A stretch of DNA of 64,000 nucleotides from Streptomyces sp. DH24 (GTDB lineage Bacteria; Actinomycetota; Actinomycetes; Streptomycetales; Streptomycetaceae): positions 1 to 64,000 of the forward strand of contig NZ_JARVKW010000016.1 of assembly GCF_029813775.1 (NCBI RefSeq), in the 5' to 3' direction. Shown piece after piece: positions 9,248-17,087 of this stretch. The first letter of the stretch is position 1. Each line of letters begins with the position of its first letter. The notes under the pieces were generated by a model that was given only the letters and a program-made list of their open reading frames with translations, made no database searches and was not told the origin of the DNA. Made by a program: the position numbers and the translations under genes.

Positions 9248-9412
9248 ATCTGACACCTCCTCCGGGGCGGCGTCGGTCGTACCGGACGCGGTGTCGCCCG
9301 TGGTCGGACGGTGGTTAAAGTTGTCGTCCGGCAGAAGTGGCGTCGTCCCTCACCTGGCCCGGAAGGGGTGTGGTGCGGCTCGACGCGGAACAGCTATCGA
9401 GGAGTGAAGCAC

Positions 9413-10312
9413 GTGCCGGAACACGAAGCGGAGGGAACGCTCGCATCGCCGGCGCAGGAGGTCGGGGACTTCCTGCGCCGCCGCCGTGAGCAGATCGCCC
9501 AGCGGTGGGCGGACGAGCCCCTCTTCCGGACCGTCTTCACCGTCTCGCGGGACGAAGCGGTGGAAGCGGGCAAGGCCGTGGTCGACGCGCTGGCCCAGGT
9601 GGCCGACGCCGAGCGCGTGGAGGACCCGGACGCCGCCGGATTCACCATGATCCGCGAGCAGTTGGCGCGCATGGGAGAGGCCCGCTCCCGGGCCGGGCTG
9701 ACCACCGCGCAGGTGTCGACCGAGCTGGACACCCTGCGGTCCCCCGTCGAGAACCTGCTGGCCAGTGACCTCCCGGACGCGCCGGCCGACCATGTGCGGG
9801 CGTGCACGACGACGCTGACCGTGCTGCTGGGCACGCTGCGCGTCGTGGTCATGCAGACGGCGCTCAGTGAGGGGCAGGCCCTCATCGACCGTCAGCGGCT
9901 CCAGCTGATGGAGGTGGCCACGCCCGTCATCAAGCTGTGGGACGGCATCGTGGCGGTCCCGCTGATCGGGACGCTGGACAGCGCCCGCAGCCAGGTGGTG
10001 ATGGAGACGCTGCTGGAGTCGGTCGTCGAGCAGCACGCCCGGTTCGCCATTCTCGACATCACCGGCGTGCCGACGGTGGACTCGCTGGTGGCCCAGCATC
10101 TGATGAAGACCGTCGCCGCCGCCCGGCTGATGGGCGCGGAGTGCATCGTCTCCGGCATCCGCCCGGCCATCGCGCAGACCATCGTGCACCTCGGCCTGGA
10201 CCTGGGTTCGGTGGTCACGCGGGCGGGCCTCGCCGACGCGCTGGCGTACGCCCTGCACGAGCTCGGCGCGGGCATTGTGGGCCCGGCGTCCAATGGTGCG
10301 GATTTCCGGTGA
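9413..10312 (+). CDS. rsbR: RsbR-like stressosome sensor/scaffold
   Basis: A 299-residue protein with an N-terminal helical RsbR sensor-type domain (about residues 10-165) and a C-terminal STAS domain (about 180-290). The STAS segment DITGVPTVDSLVAQHL aligns with the RsbR phosphorylation loop, with Ser where B. subtilis RsbR has Thr. In the known system RsbR and RsbS form the stressosome core that sequesters RsbT. GTG 9413 has GAGGAG 8 bases upstream; the frame extends to 9311 without support. Its stop overlaps the rsbS start (GTGA), so the operon is translationally coupled. The signal sensed by the N-terminal domain is unknown. Confidence 0.88.
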   Translation: MPEHEAEGTLASPAQEVGDFLRRRREQIAQRWADEPLFRTVFTVSRDEAVEAGKAVVDALAQVADAERVEDPDAAGFTMIREQLARMGEARSRAGLTTAQVSTELDTLRSPVENLLASDLPDAPADHVRACTTTLTVLLGTLRVVVMQTALSEGQALIDRQRLQLMEVATPVIKLWDGIVAVPLIGTLDSARSQVVMETLLESVVEQHARFAILDITGVPTVDSLVAQHLMKTVAAARLMGAECIVSGIRPAIAQTIVHLGLDLGSVVTRAGLADALAYALHELGAGIVGPASNGADFR

Positions 10313-10734
10313 GCGAAGCGTTTCCGGGGCCGGTCACCGGACATGTCCCGGTCCTGCGGCTCGGTGACGTCCTCCTGGTCACCCTCCAGGGGGACCTGCA
10401 CGACAGCACGGCACAGCAGCTCCAGCAGGACATCGCGGAGACCATCGCGCGCAGCCGCGTGACCGGCGTGCTGCTCGACCTGTCGGGGGTGGAGATCGTC
10501 GACTCCTTCCTCGGCCGGGTGCTCGCGGAGATCGCGGCGCAGGCCGAACTGCTGGCCGCGCAGACCGTGGTGGCCGGCATGCGCCCGGCCGTCGCCATCA
10601 CGCTTGTCGAACTCGGCCTGACCCTGCCGGGGTTGCGCACCGCCCTCAGTACCGAGGCGGGTCTGGAACTGCTGCGGCGGGACGCCCGGACCGCGGCGCC
10701 CCGCGCCGGTGGCAGACGCCGGGAGAGTCGGTGA
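10309..10734 (+). CDS. rsbS: RsbS-like STAS protein (stressosome component)
   Basis: A 141-residue protein that is almost entirely one STAS domain, longer than the ~120 residues usual for RsbS because of a basic Ala/Arg-rich tail. The phosphorylation loop LSGVEIVDSFLGR has the conserved Ser followed by Phe, as in RsbS rather than RsbR. The start is GTG 10309, overlapping the rsbR stop by 4 bases, and its stop overlaps the rsbT start. In known stressosomes RsbS holds RsbT until RsbT phosphorylates this serine. The order R-S-T matches the B. subtilis module. Confidence 0.87.
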   Translation: MSEAFPGPVTGHVPVLRLGDVLLVTLQGDLHDSTAQQLQQDIAETIARSRVTGVLLDLSGVEIVDSFLGRVLAEIAAQAELLAAQTVVAGMRPAVAITLVELGLTLPGLRTALSTEAGLELLRRDARTAAPRAGGRRRESR

Positions 10735-11174
10735 TGCGGACGGGCGCGGGCGTGGAGGCCCGCCTGCCGATCCGCTCGGACATGGACCTGGTGTGGGTGC
10801 GCCAGCACGTGCGGCAGGCCGCGGCACAGCTCGGTTTCGGGCTGGTGGCCCAGACGAAGCTGGTCACCGCGGCCAGCGAGCTGGCGCGCAACACGCTGGT
10901 GCACGGCGGCGGTGGCCACATGGAGGTCGAGCACGTCGTCCAGGGGTCGGTCGACGGACTGCGGTTGACGTTCGTGGACGAAGGGCCGGGCATCCCGGAC
11001 CTGAAGCTGGCGCTCAGCGACGGCTACACCTCCGGCGACGGACTCGGAATGGGGCTGGGCGGCTCCCGGCGCCTGGTGCACGAGTTCGTGGTGGACAGCA
11101 CCCCCGGCGCGGGCACGTCGGTGCGGGTGACGTCGTGGGCGGGGCTGCCGCCGCGACCGCGTGAGGAGGTCTGA
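10731..11174 (+). CDS. rsbT: RsbT-like serine/threonine kinase (switch protein)
   Basis: A 147-residue HATPase_c protein. N-box SELARNTLVHGGGG, G1 box VDEGPGIPD and G2 box GLGMGLGGSRRLVHEF are all intact, so it should bind ATP. RsbT phosphorylates RsbS/RsbR on stress, is released and activates a PP2C phosphatase. The start is GTG 10731 (ATG 10734 is also possible), in a GTGATG overlap with rsbS; its own stop overlaps the next start by one base (TGATG). The likely downstream partner is one of the two phosphatase-domain proteins encoded next in the operon. Confidence 0.88.
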   Translation: MMRTGAGVEARLPIRSDMDLVWVRQHVRQAAAQLGFGLVAQTKLVTAASELARNTLVHGGGGHMEVEHVVQGSVDGLRLTFVDEGPGIPDLKLALSDGYTSGDGLGMGLGGSRRLVHEFVVDSTPGAGTSVRVTSWAGLPPRPREEV

Positions 11175-12235
11175 TGCCGCGCGTGTGGGACGTCCCGGTG
11201 CGCGACTCGACGCGGGTCCGGGACGCTCGGGTGGCCGCCGAGCAGGCCGCCGCGCTGGCCGGGCTGGACGAGCGGCGCACCGCCTCCGCCGCGCTGGTGG
11301 CGACCGAGCTCGCCACCAACCTCCTCAAGCACGCGGAGGGCGGCCAGGTGCTCATCGACGTGGTGGCGCCGCCGGTCCTGCCGGCCGGCCGGGACGCGCT
11401 GCGGGTGGTGCAGATCGCGGCGGTCGACCACGGCCCGGGAATCGCCGACGTGGTGGCCGCCCGGCGCGACGGGTTCTCCACGGCCGGCTCCCTCGGCGCC
11501 GGGCTCGGCACGTGTCAGCGGATCGCCGACGACTTCGACCTGCACAGCACGCCCGGCCGGGGCACCGTGGCGCTGGCCCGGATCGGCGCTGCGGTCACGG
11601 CCCGGGGGAGCCTGTCCGGGCCGCCCTGCGGGGTGCGGGCCGGCGGTGTGAACGTGCCGTTCGACGCGGCCGACTACTCGGGCGACGCCTGGGCGTGGGT
11701 GCGCTCGGAGGACCGGCTGACGCTGATGCTGGCCGACGGCCTGGGGCACGGTCCGGAGGCCGCCCGTGCCTCGACCGCGGCGGTGTCGGCGCTGCGGGAG
11801 GCGGCCGCTCTCCCGCCGGGCGAGATGCTGCGGCGGCTCGACACCGCGCTGTCCGGCACCCGCGGCGCGGCCGTGGCGGTGGCCCAGGTAGACACCCGTG
11901 CCGAACGGCTGCGGTTCGCCGGCATCGGGAACGTGGGCGCGCGGCTGTGCCGGGACGGCGCCTGGCGCCATCTGACGTCCCGGCCCGGCATCATCGGCGT
12001 CCACCGGCACGCGACGATGCGTGAGGAGGAGACGGAGTGGGGGCCCGGCCGACTGCTGATCATGCACTCCGACGGTCTGCCCAGCCGCTGGACGCCGCCG
12101 TCGGACGCGCGGCTGTGGGAGACGGACCCGGCGGTGACGGCGGCCGTGACGATGCGGGACGCCAGCAGTTCCGCGCGGCCCGTGCGGGACGACACCGCCG
12201 TGGCCGTGCTGACCTCGGGACCGGTCGCCGCATGA
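11174..12235 (+). CDS. RsbT-RsbX fusion: HATPase domain plus PP2C/SpoIIE phosphatase
   Basis: A 353-residue two-domain protein. Residues 1-140 are a second RsbT-like HATPase domain (N-box TELATNLLKHA, G1 VDHGPGIAD, G2 GAGLGTCQRIAD). Residues 160-353 are a PP2C-type phosphatase like RsbX, with metal-binding Asp in LADGLGHG, then SDGLPSR and DDTAVAVL. In B. subtilis RsbX resets the stressosome by dephosphorylating RsbR and RsbS, so this protein could combine kinase and phosphatase roles. The ATG overlaps the rsbT stop by one base and the stop overlaps the next ATG (ATGA). Both halves look active by motif; neither activity is demonstrated. Confidence 0.85.
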   Translation: MPRVWDVPVRDSTRVRDARVAAEQAAALAGLDERRTASAALVATELATNLLKHAEGGQVLIDVVAPPVLPAGRDALRVVQIAAVDHGPGIADVVAARRDGFSTAGSLGAGLGTCQRIADDFDLHSTPGRGTVALARIGAAVTARGSLSGPPCGVRAGGVNVPFDAADYSGDAWAWVRSEDRLTLMLADGLGHGPEAARASTAAVSALREAAALPPGEMLRRLDTALSGTRGAAVAVAQVDTRAERLRFAGIGNVGARLCRDGAWRHLTSRPGIIGVHRHATMREEETEWGPGRLLIMHSDGLPSRWTPPSDARLWETDPAVTAAVTMRDASSSARPVRDDTAVAVLTSGPVAA

Positions 12236-13956
12236 CGCGCACCTGGGAGATCTCCTCGGTCACCGACGCCGCCGAGGCGCGGGTCGCCACCGCCCGGCTG
12301 GCCGCCGCGTACGGCGTGCCCGCCCTGGAGCGCACCCGGCTGACGGCGGCGCTCAGCACGCACCTGCGGCAGTGCCTCACCAAGGGCGGCACCTGGCGGC
12401 TCGGCGTGGAGGCGCCGGCGGCCGGTGCCGGTGTCCTGCACGTGGTGGTGACGCCGTCGCGGGAGGCGGCCGCCGCCGGGGAGACCCCGTGGAGCACGTC
12501 CGTCGCCTGCCCGGGTGCGGTGGAGCCGGCCGGGATGCCGGGCGGTGCGGACGTCGCGGACAGCGGCTTCGCCGAGGCGCTGCTCGGCGCCGACGAGGAC
12601 ACCGCGCTGGTGCTGGAGAAGCTCTCCGCGCAGGAGGAATTGGTCGCCTTCCACCGGGAGGAGCTGCACCAGACCAACCAGGGCGTGCTGGCCCTGCACG
12701 CGGAGCTGGACGCGGCCGGGCGGGCGCAGCGGGAGGCGTTCGCGGCGGAGCACCAGGCACGCCGGGAGGCGGAGGCGGCCCGCCGCAGGCTGACGTTCCT
12801 CGCGGACGCCAGTGCCGTCCTGACGTCGTCGCTCAACCACGACGAGATCGTGCGGCTGCTGCCCGGTCTGCTCGTGCCCGAGTACGCCCACAGTGTCGAC
12901 GTGTGGCTGTTCGACAACGACAACGGCTCCGACCGGCAGGGCCCGGTGTCGCATCCGGCGGCGGCCGTGCGCGCGGCGCGCACCGGGCGTCCGCAGTACG
13001 CGGCCCATCATCCGGGCGGCCTGCCCGGCGTGGACGACCAGCCGCCCTCGGTCCTGGAGCCGAACCGGCCGCTGCTGTGCATCCCGCTGGTGACCCGGCA
13101 GGCGCCGCTGGGCGTGCTGACCCTGTCGCCGCCCGGTGCGCGCTGGGACCCGGACGACGCCGTGATGCTGATCGAGCTGACGCGGCGGGCCAGCATCGCC
13201 ATCGACAACGCCCGGCGCTTCGAGCACAACCGGGACATCGCCGAGACGCTCCAGCGCGCCCTGCTCACGGACCTTCCCGAGACGCCGGGCCTCGGTCTCG
13301 CGGCGCGCTATCTGCCGGCGACCCACGGACTGAACATCGGCGGCGACTGGTACGACGCGTTCCGGCAGCGCGACGGCAGCCTGATCACGATCGTCGGGGA
13401 CGTCACCGGGCACGGGCTGCGCGCGGCCGTGATGATGAGCCAGCTGCGCACCGCGCTGCGCGCCTACGCCGTGGACGGCGGCAGCCCGGGACGGCTGCTG
13501 ACGCGGCTGCACCAGTTCCTGCACCACCTCCAGCCCGATCTGTACGCCACCGCTGTCATCGCGCGTTTCCACCCGGACGACCCCACCCTGACGTGGGCCG
13601 CCGCGGGTCACCCCCCGCCGGTGCTGCGGACCCCGGACGGGCGGGTGCACACCCTGGACGCCCGGCCGGGTGCCATGCTCGGCATTCCGTTGCGGCAGGA
13701 GATCGCCGACCACACGGTGCGGCTGTCGCCCGGGTCGACGCTTGCCCTGTACACGGACGGTCTGGTCGAGCGGCGGGCGCACGGCATAGACCCGGGCATC
13801 GAACGTCTCGCGGCGGCGCTCGGCGGGTTCGGCACCGAGGAGCTGGACACGGACCTGTACGGCTCGGCGGACCGGATCCTGCGGCCGTTGCTGAGCGACT
13901 CCGAGCGGGACGACGACGTGTGTCTGCTGCTGTGTCACTTCCGCGGCACGCGCTGA
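12232..13956 (+). CDS. GAF-domain SpoIIE-family serine phosphatase
   Basis: A 574-residue protein. Residues 1-110 resemble a decayed HATPase/RsbT-like module without clear N or G boxes. A charged coiled coil (about 120-185) follows, then a GAF domain (about 195-335) and a SpoIIE/PP2C domain (about 350-574) with metal ligands in VGDVTGHG and YTDGLVERR and the final DDDVCLLL. By analogy with RsbU it should dephosphorylate a STAS antagonist and so release a sigma factor. The ATG is within the ATGA overlap with the preceding gene; the frame is open upstream to 12037 only as an overlap. It is the last gene of the stressosome operon, the usual place for the output phosphatase. Confidence 0.87.
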   Translation: MTRTWEISSVTDAAEARVATARLAAAYGVPALERTRLTAALSTHLRQCLTKGGTWRLGVEAPAAGAGVLHVVVTPSREAAAAGETPWSTSVACPGAVEPAGMPGGADVADSGFAEALLGADEDTALVLEKLSAQEELVAFHREELHQTNQGVLALHAELDAAGRAQREAFAAEHQARREAEAARRRLTFLADASAVLTSSLNHDEIVRLLPGLLVPEYAHSVDVWLFDNDNGSDRQGPVSHPAAAVRAARTGRPQYAAHHPGGLPGVDDQPPSVLEPNRPLLCIPLVTRQAPLGVLTLSPPGARWDPDDAVMLIELTRRASIAIDNARRFEHNRDIAETLQRALLTDLPETPGLGLAARYLPATHGLNIGGDWYDAFRQRDGSLITIVGDVTGHGLRAAVMMSQLRTALRAYAVDGGSPGRLLTRLHQFLHHLQPDLYATAVIARFHPDDPTLTWAAAGHPPPVLRTPDGRVHTLDARPGAMLGIPLRQEIADHTVRLSPGSTLALYTDGLVERRAHGIDPGIERLAAALGGFGTEELDTDLYGSADRILRPLLSDSERDDDVCLLLCHFRGTR

Positions 13957-13965
13957 CCGGAGCGG

Positions 13966-14664
13966 CTACCCGCCGGTCGTCAGCCGGACCACGTTCGACC
14001 GCTCGCCGAGGGTGAAGCCGCGGACCCGGTAGGAGGCGTGCTCCTCTCCGGGCAGGGTGATCAGGCCGGTGGAGTTGACGTCCGGGTCGAGGACGGCGAC
14101 GGGTTCGAAGGGGGTGCCCCTCGTCCGGCGGATCTCCAGCAGGAAACCGTCCTCGTCGGTGGAGTTGTCGGTCCAGCGGAACCGGATCCCGTCCGCCGCC
14201 CTGACGTCCGCGGTGAACCCCGAGGGCACCCCGGCCGGGTGGGTGAGCGGGCGTCCGGCTCCCTGGCGGCCGGGTTCGGTCCGCGGGGCGAGCCAGGCCT
14301 CGTCGTCGGCGGCCGGCGCGCCGCGGCCGGGGAGGTCGACGCGGACCGGCTCGGAGGCGGGGCCCCGGTAGGCCCGCAGCCGGTAGTGGAAGGTGGTGCG
14401 GGGCATGAGGTCGGGGTGCCGGTGGCCGGTCACGCCGGCCGGCAGGTACCGCAGGACGGTGTACGGTCCGGCCTCGTCGGTGGCGAACTCCAGCACGTGG
14501 CCCGCGTGGTCGTCCTCCCAGGTCAGGTCGATGTCGGTGGGGGTGGTCAGGGTCGCTCGCAGCGGCCGGTCCGGCTCGGCCGGCGCGCCGGTCTGCGGTG
14601 TGGTGCAGGCCGGCAGTGCGAGGAGCAGCACGGCCGGCGCTGCGAGACGTGCGGTGCGGCGCAT
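13966..14664 (-). CDS. Fibronectin type III-like lipoprotein
   Basis: A 232-residue secreted protein. The signal peptide ends in the lipobox LPAC, so lipid attachment at Cys19 is expected. The mature part contains two regions that look like fibronectin type III folds: LTWEDDHAGHVLEFA with YHYRLRAY-like strands near residues 45-105, and FRWTDNSTDEDGFLLEI followed by YRVRGF near 165-225. There is no catalytic motif. It starts 10 bases after the stop of the secreted protein encoded upstream on the same strand, so the pair is probably an operon. Its function at the cell surface is unknown. It converges on the phosphatase gene with 9 bases between. Confidence 0.72.
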   Translation of the reverse strand: MRRTARLAAPAVLLLALPACTTPQTGAPAEPDRPLRATLTTPTDIDLTWEDDHAGHVLEFATDEAGPYTVLRYLPAGVTGHRHPDLMPRTTFHYRLRAYRGPASEPVRVDLPGRGAPAADDEAWLAPRTEPGRQGAGRPLTHPAGVPSGFTADVRAADGIRFRWTDNSTDEDGFLLEIRRTRGTPFEPVAVLDPDVNSTGLITLPGEEHASYRVRGFTLGERSNVVRLTTGG

Positions 14665-14674
14665 GTGCCGGCCG

Positions 14675-15277
14675 CTACTTCTTCCAGAAGCGGATGTCGC
14701 TCCACTCCACGGTGGCGGGCCCGTTGCCGCTGTTGGTGCGGTAGGCGCCGAACTTGTCGTAGAAGCTGCCGCCGGGGCTGGCGTAGGTGTGCACGCGGGA
14801 GCCGTTGATGTAGGTGCGGTGTTCCGTGCCGACCTCGTGGACGGTGTTCACGCGGACGGTGGCCCCGACGGTGCCGGCGTGGGACAGTGTGGTTCCGCCG
14901 TGCACGGCGTAGAGGCGTCCGCCGCGTTCGACGGCGAGCATGAAGTACGGGCCGGAGCCCGATTCGTGGAAGGTCTGCTTCAGGCTGATGCGGGTGCCGC
15001 TGAGGCTCGTGATGCGGAAGTGGCCCTCGAACTGGTGGGTGCCGCCGGTGTAGGTGGCGTAGCGGCGTTCAGCGCGCTGGTCGCCGCTCGCGGTGGAGCA
15101 GGTGAGCCGGAACGTCAGGCCGTCGACCTGTCCGCAGCCGCGTTCCTGAACGGTGTGGGTGGGCGACACCGGCTGCCAGCCGCCCGGCTCGACTTCGGCG
15201 AAGGCGTGCGGGGCGGCCAGGAGTGACGTGGCGCACACGGCCGTGGTGACGGTGAGCGTTCGCAGGCGTGCGTACAT
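14675..15277 (-). CDS. Secreted lectin/polysaccharide-lyase-like protein
   Basis: A 200-residue protein with a classical signal peptide cut after AHAFA (about residue 27). The mature part is rich in short beta strands and ends with KFGAYRTNSG and VEWSDIRFWKK, which resembles the jelly-roll fold of polysaccharide lyase/concanavalin-like proteins. I cannot assign a CAZy family or confirm catalytic residues. ATG 15277 has AGGAGA 5 bases upstream; the open frame to 15313 has no such site. It is followed by a lipoprotein gene 10 bases on. The upstream region has a DasR-like core about 94 bases from the start, which would fit a carbohydrate-related role. Confidence 0.65.
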   Translation of the reverse strand: MYARLRTLTVTTAVCATSLLAAPHAFAEVEPGGWQPVSPTHTVQERGCGQVDGLTFRLTCSTASGDQRAERRYATYTGGTHQFEGHFRITSLSGTRISLKQTFHESGSGPYFMLAVERGGRLYAVHGGTTLSHAGTVGATVRVNTVHEVGTEHRTYINGSRVHTYASPGGSFYDKFGAYRTNSGNGPATVEWSDIRFWKK

Positions 15278-15600
15278 CCTGTCTCCTGAGGGCGTGGGGG
15301 GACCGCTGCCCACCCACAGATGTTCATGTGAGTGAACGACGTGCCGGTCGTTGAGCAGGCTTCTCGGACGGTAGGACTAGACCTTTACGGCGTCAAGATG
15401 TCGTGCTCGCACGGTCGTTCACTCCCGACCGGTGCGTTTCGGCCACCCAGGGGGCATGGTGGTGACCTGCGCCTTCGTCTGCCTGCCCCGCCCGGCTGGC
15501 GGAACGGGCGCGGACACGGTGGGATCGATGAGGTGCGAAGCAGCGATCCAGGGGCATGCGAATGGCGTTCGTGGCAGACCGCCTGGAGCCGCAGAAAGGG
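15278..15600. promoter_or_regulatory. Divergent regulatory region between the secreted protein and NDH-2 genes
   Basis: There is no gene in these 323 bases. Visible structure: GTTCA(6)TGAAC at 15322-15337; AACGAC(6)GTCGTT at 15335-15352; an 11-base inverted copy GAGTGAACGAC at 15330-15340 versus GTCGTTCACTC at 15414-15424; and GGACTAGACC at 15374-15383, close to the GGTCTAGACC core of DasR sites. The repeats suggest operators shared by the divergent promoters. Confidence 0.45.
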
Positions 15601-16980
15601 ATGAACACCGTGACACGACCCAGGATCCTGGTGGTCGGCGCAGGCTTCGCCGGCGTGGAGTGCGTCCGCCGCCTGGAGCGCAAGCTCTCCCCCGACGAGG
15701 CGGACGTCACCCTGGTGACGCCGTTCGCCTACCAGCTCTACCTGCCCCTGCTGCCCCAGGTCGCCTCCGGCGTGCTGACGCCCCAGTCGATCGCCGTGTC
15801 CCTGCGCCGCAGCAAGAAGTACCGCACCCGGATCATCCCGGGCGGCGCCATCGGCGTGGACCTCAAGTCCAAGGTCTGCGTCATCCGCACCATCACCGAC
15901 CAGGTCGTCAACGAGCCGTACGACTACATCGTGCTGGCGCCCGGCAGCGTCACCCGCACCTTCGACATCCCGGGCCTGACGGACAACGCGTTCGGCATGA
16001 AGACCCTCGCGGAGGCCGCCTACATCCGCGACCACGTCATCTCCCAGCTCGACCTCGCCGACGCCAGCCAGGACCCGGCCGAGCGGGCCTCCCGGCTGCA
16101 GTTCGTGGTCGTCGGCGGCGGCTACGCGGGCACCGAGACCGCCGCCTGCCTCCAGCGCCTGACGCACGCCGCCGTCCGGCGCTACCCGCGCCTGGACCCG
16201 CGCCTGATCAAGTGGCACCTCATCGACATCGCGCCGAAGCTCATGCCGGAGCTGGGCGAGAAGCTCGGCCGCAGCGCGCAGGAGATCCTGCGCAGGCGCG
16301 GCATCGAGATCTCCCTCGGCGTCTCCATCGAGAAGGCCGGCCCGGAGGAGGTCACCTTCACCGACGGCCGGGTCGTCCCGACGCGCACCCTGATCTGGAC
16401 CGCCGGTGTCGTCGCCAGCCCGCTCATCGCCACACTCGGCGCGGAGACGGTCCGCGGGCGGCTCGCCGTCAACGCCGAGCTGAACCTGCCCGGCAACGAC
16501 GGGGTGTTCGCGCTCGGCGACGCGGCGGCGGTGCCCGACCTGGCCAAGGGCGAGGACGCCGTCTGCCCGCCCACCGCGCAGCACGCCCAGCGGCAGGGCA
16601 AGCACGTCGCCGACAACGTCATCGCGACCCTGCGCAACCAGCCGTTGCAGCCCTACGTCCACAAGGACCTCGGTCTGGTCGTCGACCTCGGCGGCCGGGA
16701 CGCCGTCTCCAAGCCGCTCGGTGTGGAGCTGCGCGGCACGCCCGCCCAGGCCGTGGCGCGCGGCTACCACTGGTCGGCGCTGCGCACCAACGTCGCGAAG
16801 ACGCGCGTGATGACCAACTGGCTGCTCAACGCGGTCGCCGGCGACGACTTCGTCCGCACCGGGTTCCAGGCCCGCAAGCCCGCCAAGCTGAAGGACTTCG
16901 AGTACACCGACTCGTATCTGACACCGGAACAGGTGCGGGCCCAGGTCGAGGGGGCCGGTGACTCGGACGGCCTGACGTGA
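15601..16980 (+). CDS. Type II NADH dehydrogenase (NAD(P)/FAD-dependent oxidoreductase)
   Basis: A 459-residue single-polypeptide NADH:quinone oxidoreductase-like flavoprotein. The N-terminal dinucleotide fold ILVVGAGFAG binds FAD, the second fold FVVVGGGYAGTETA (about residues 160-173) binds NADH, and GVFALGDAAAV is the C-terminal FAD motif. The tail NWLLNAVAGDDFVRTGFQ is amphipathic and would hold it at the membrane. AGAAAGGG directly precedes ATG 15601 and lies 9 bases before an in-frame GTG at 15610; either may be the true start. No Rex-type operator was seen upstream. It is probably transcribed alone or with the FUSC gene 107 bases downstream. Confidence 0.88.
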   Translation: MNTVTRPRILVVGAGFAGVECVRRLERKLSPDEADVTLVTPFAYQLYLPLLPQVASGVLTPQSIAVSLRRSKKYRTRIIPGGAIGVDLKSKVCVIRTITDQVVNEPYDYIVLAPGSVTRTFDIPGLTDNAFGMKTLAEAAYIRDHVISQLDLADASQDPAERASRLQFVVVGGGYAGTETAACLQRLTHAAVRRYPRLDPRLIKWHLIDIAPKLMPELGEKLGRSAQEILRRRGIEISLGVSIEKAGPEEVTFTDGRVVPTRTLIWTAGVVASPLIATLGAETVRGRLAVNAELNLPGNDGVFALGDAAAVPDLAKGEDAVCPPTAQHAQRQGKHVADNVIATLRNQPLQPYVHKDLGLVVDLGGRDAVSKPLGVELRGTPAQAVARGYHWSALRTNVAKTRVMTNWLLNAVAGDDFVRTGFQARKPAKLKDFEYTDSYLTPEQVRAQVEGAGDSDGLT

Positions 16981-17087
16981 GGCGCCGGGCACGGCCCGAG
17001 TGCGGCGTGCCATGCTGGAGTCCGATCATCGGCCCGAGCCCGGCACACGGGCCGGGCCCGGCATGACGCGGGAGAGAGTGCGGCGCA

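Noticed and set aside
8465..9256. N-terminal extension of the RsbW-like protein on the minus strand
   Set aside because: It would be antisense to the STAS gene and has no similarity to the family; starts at 8464 or 8488 fit the usual length.
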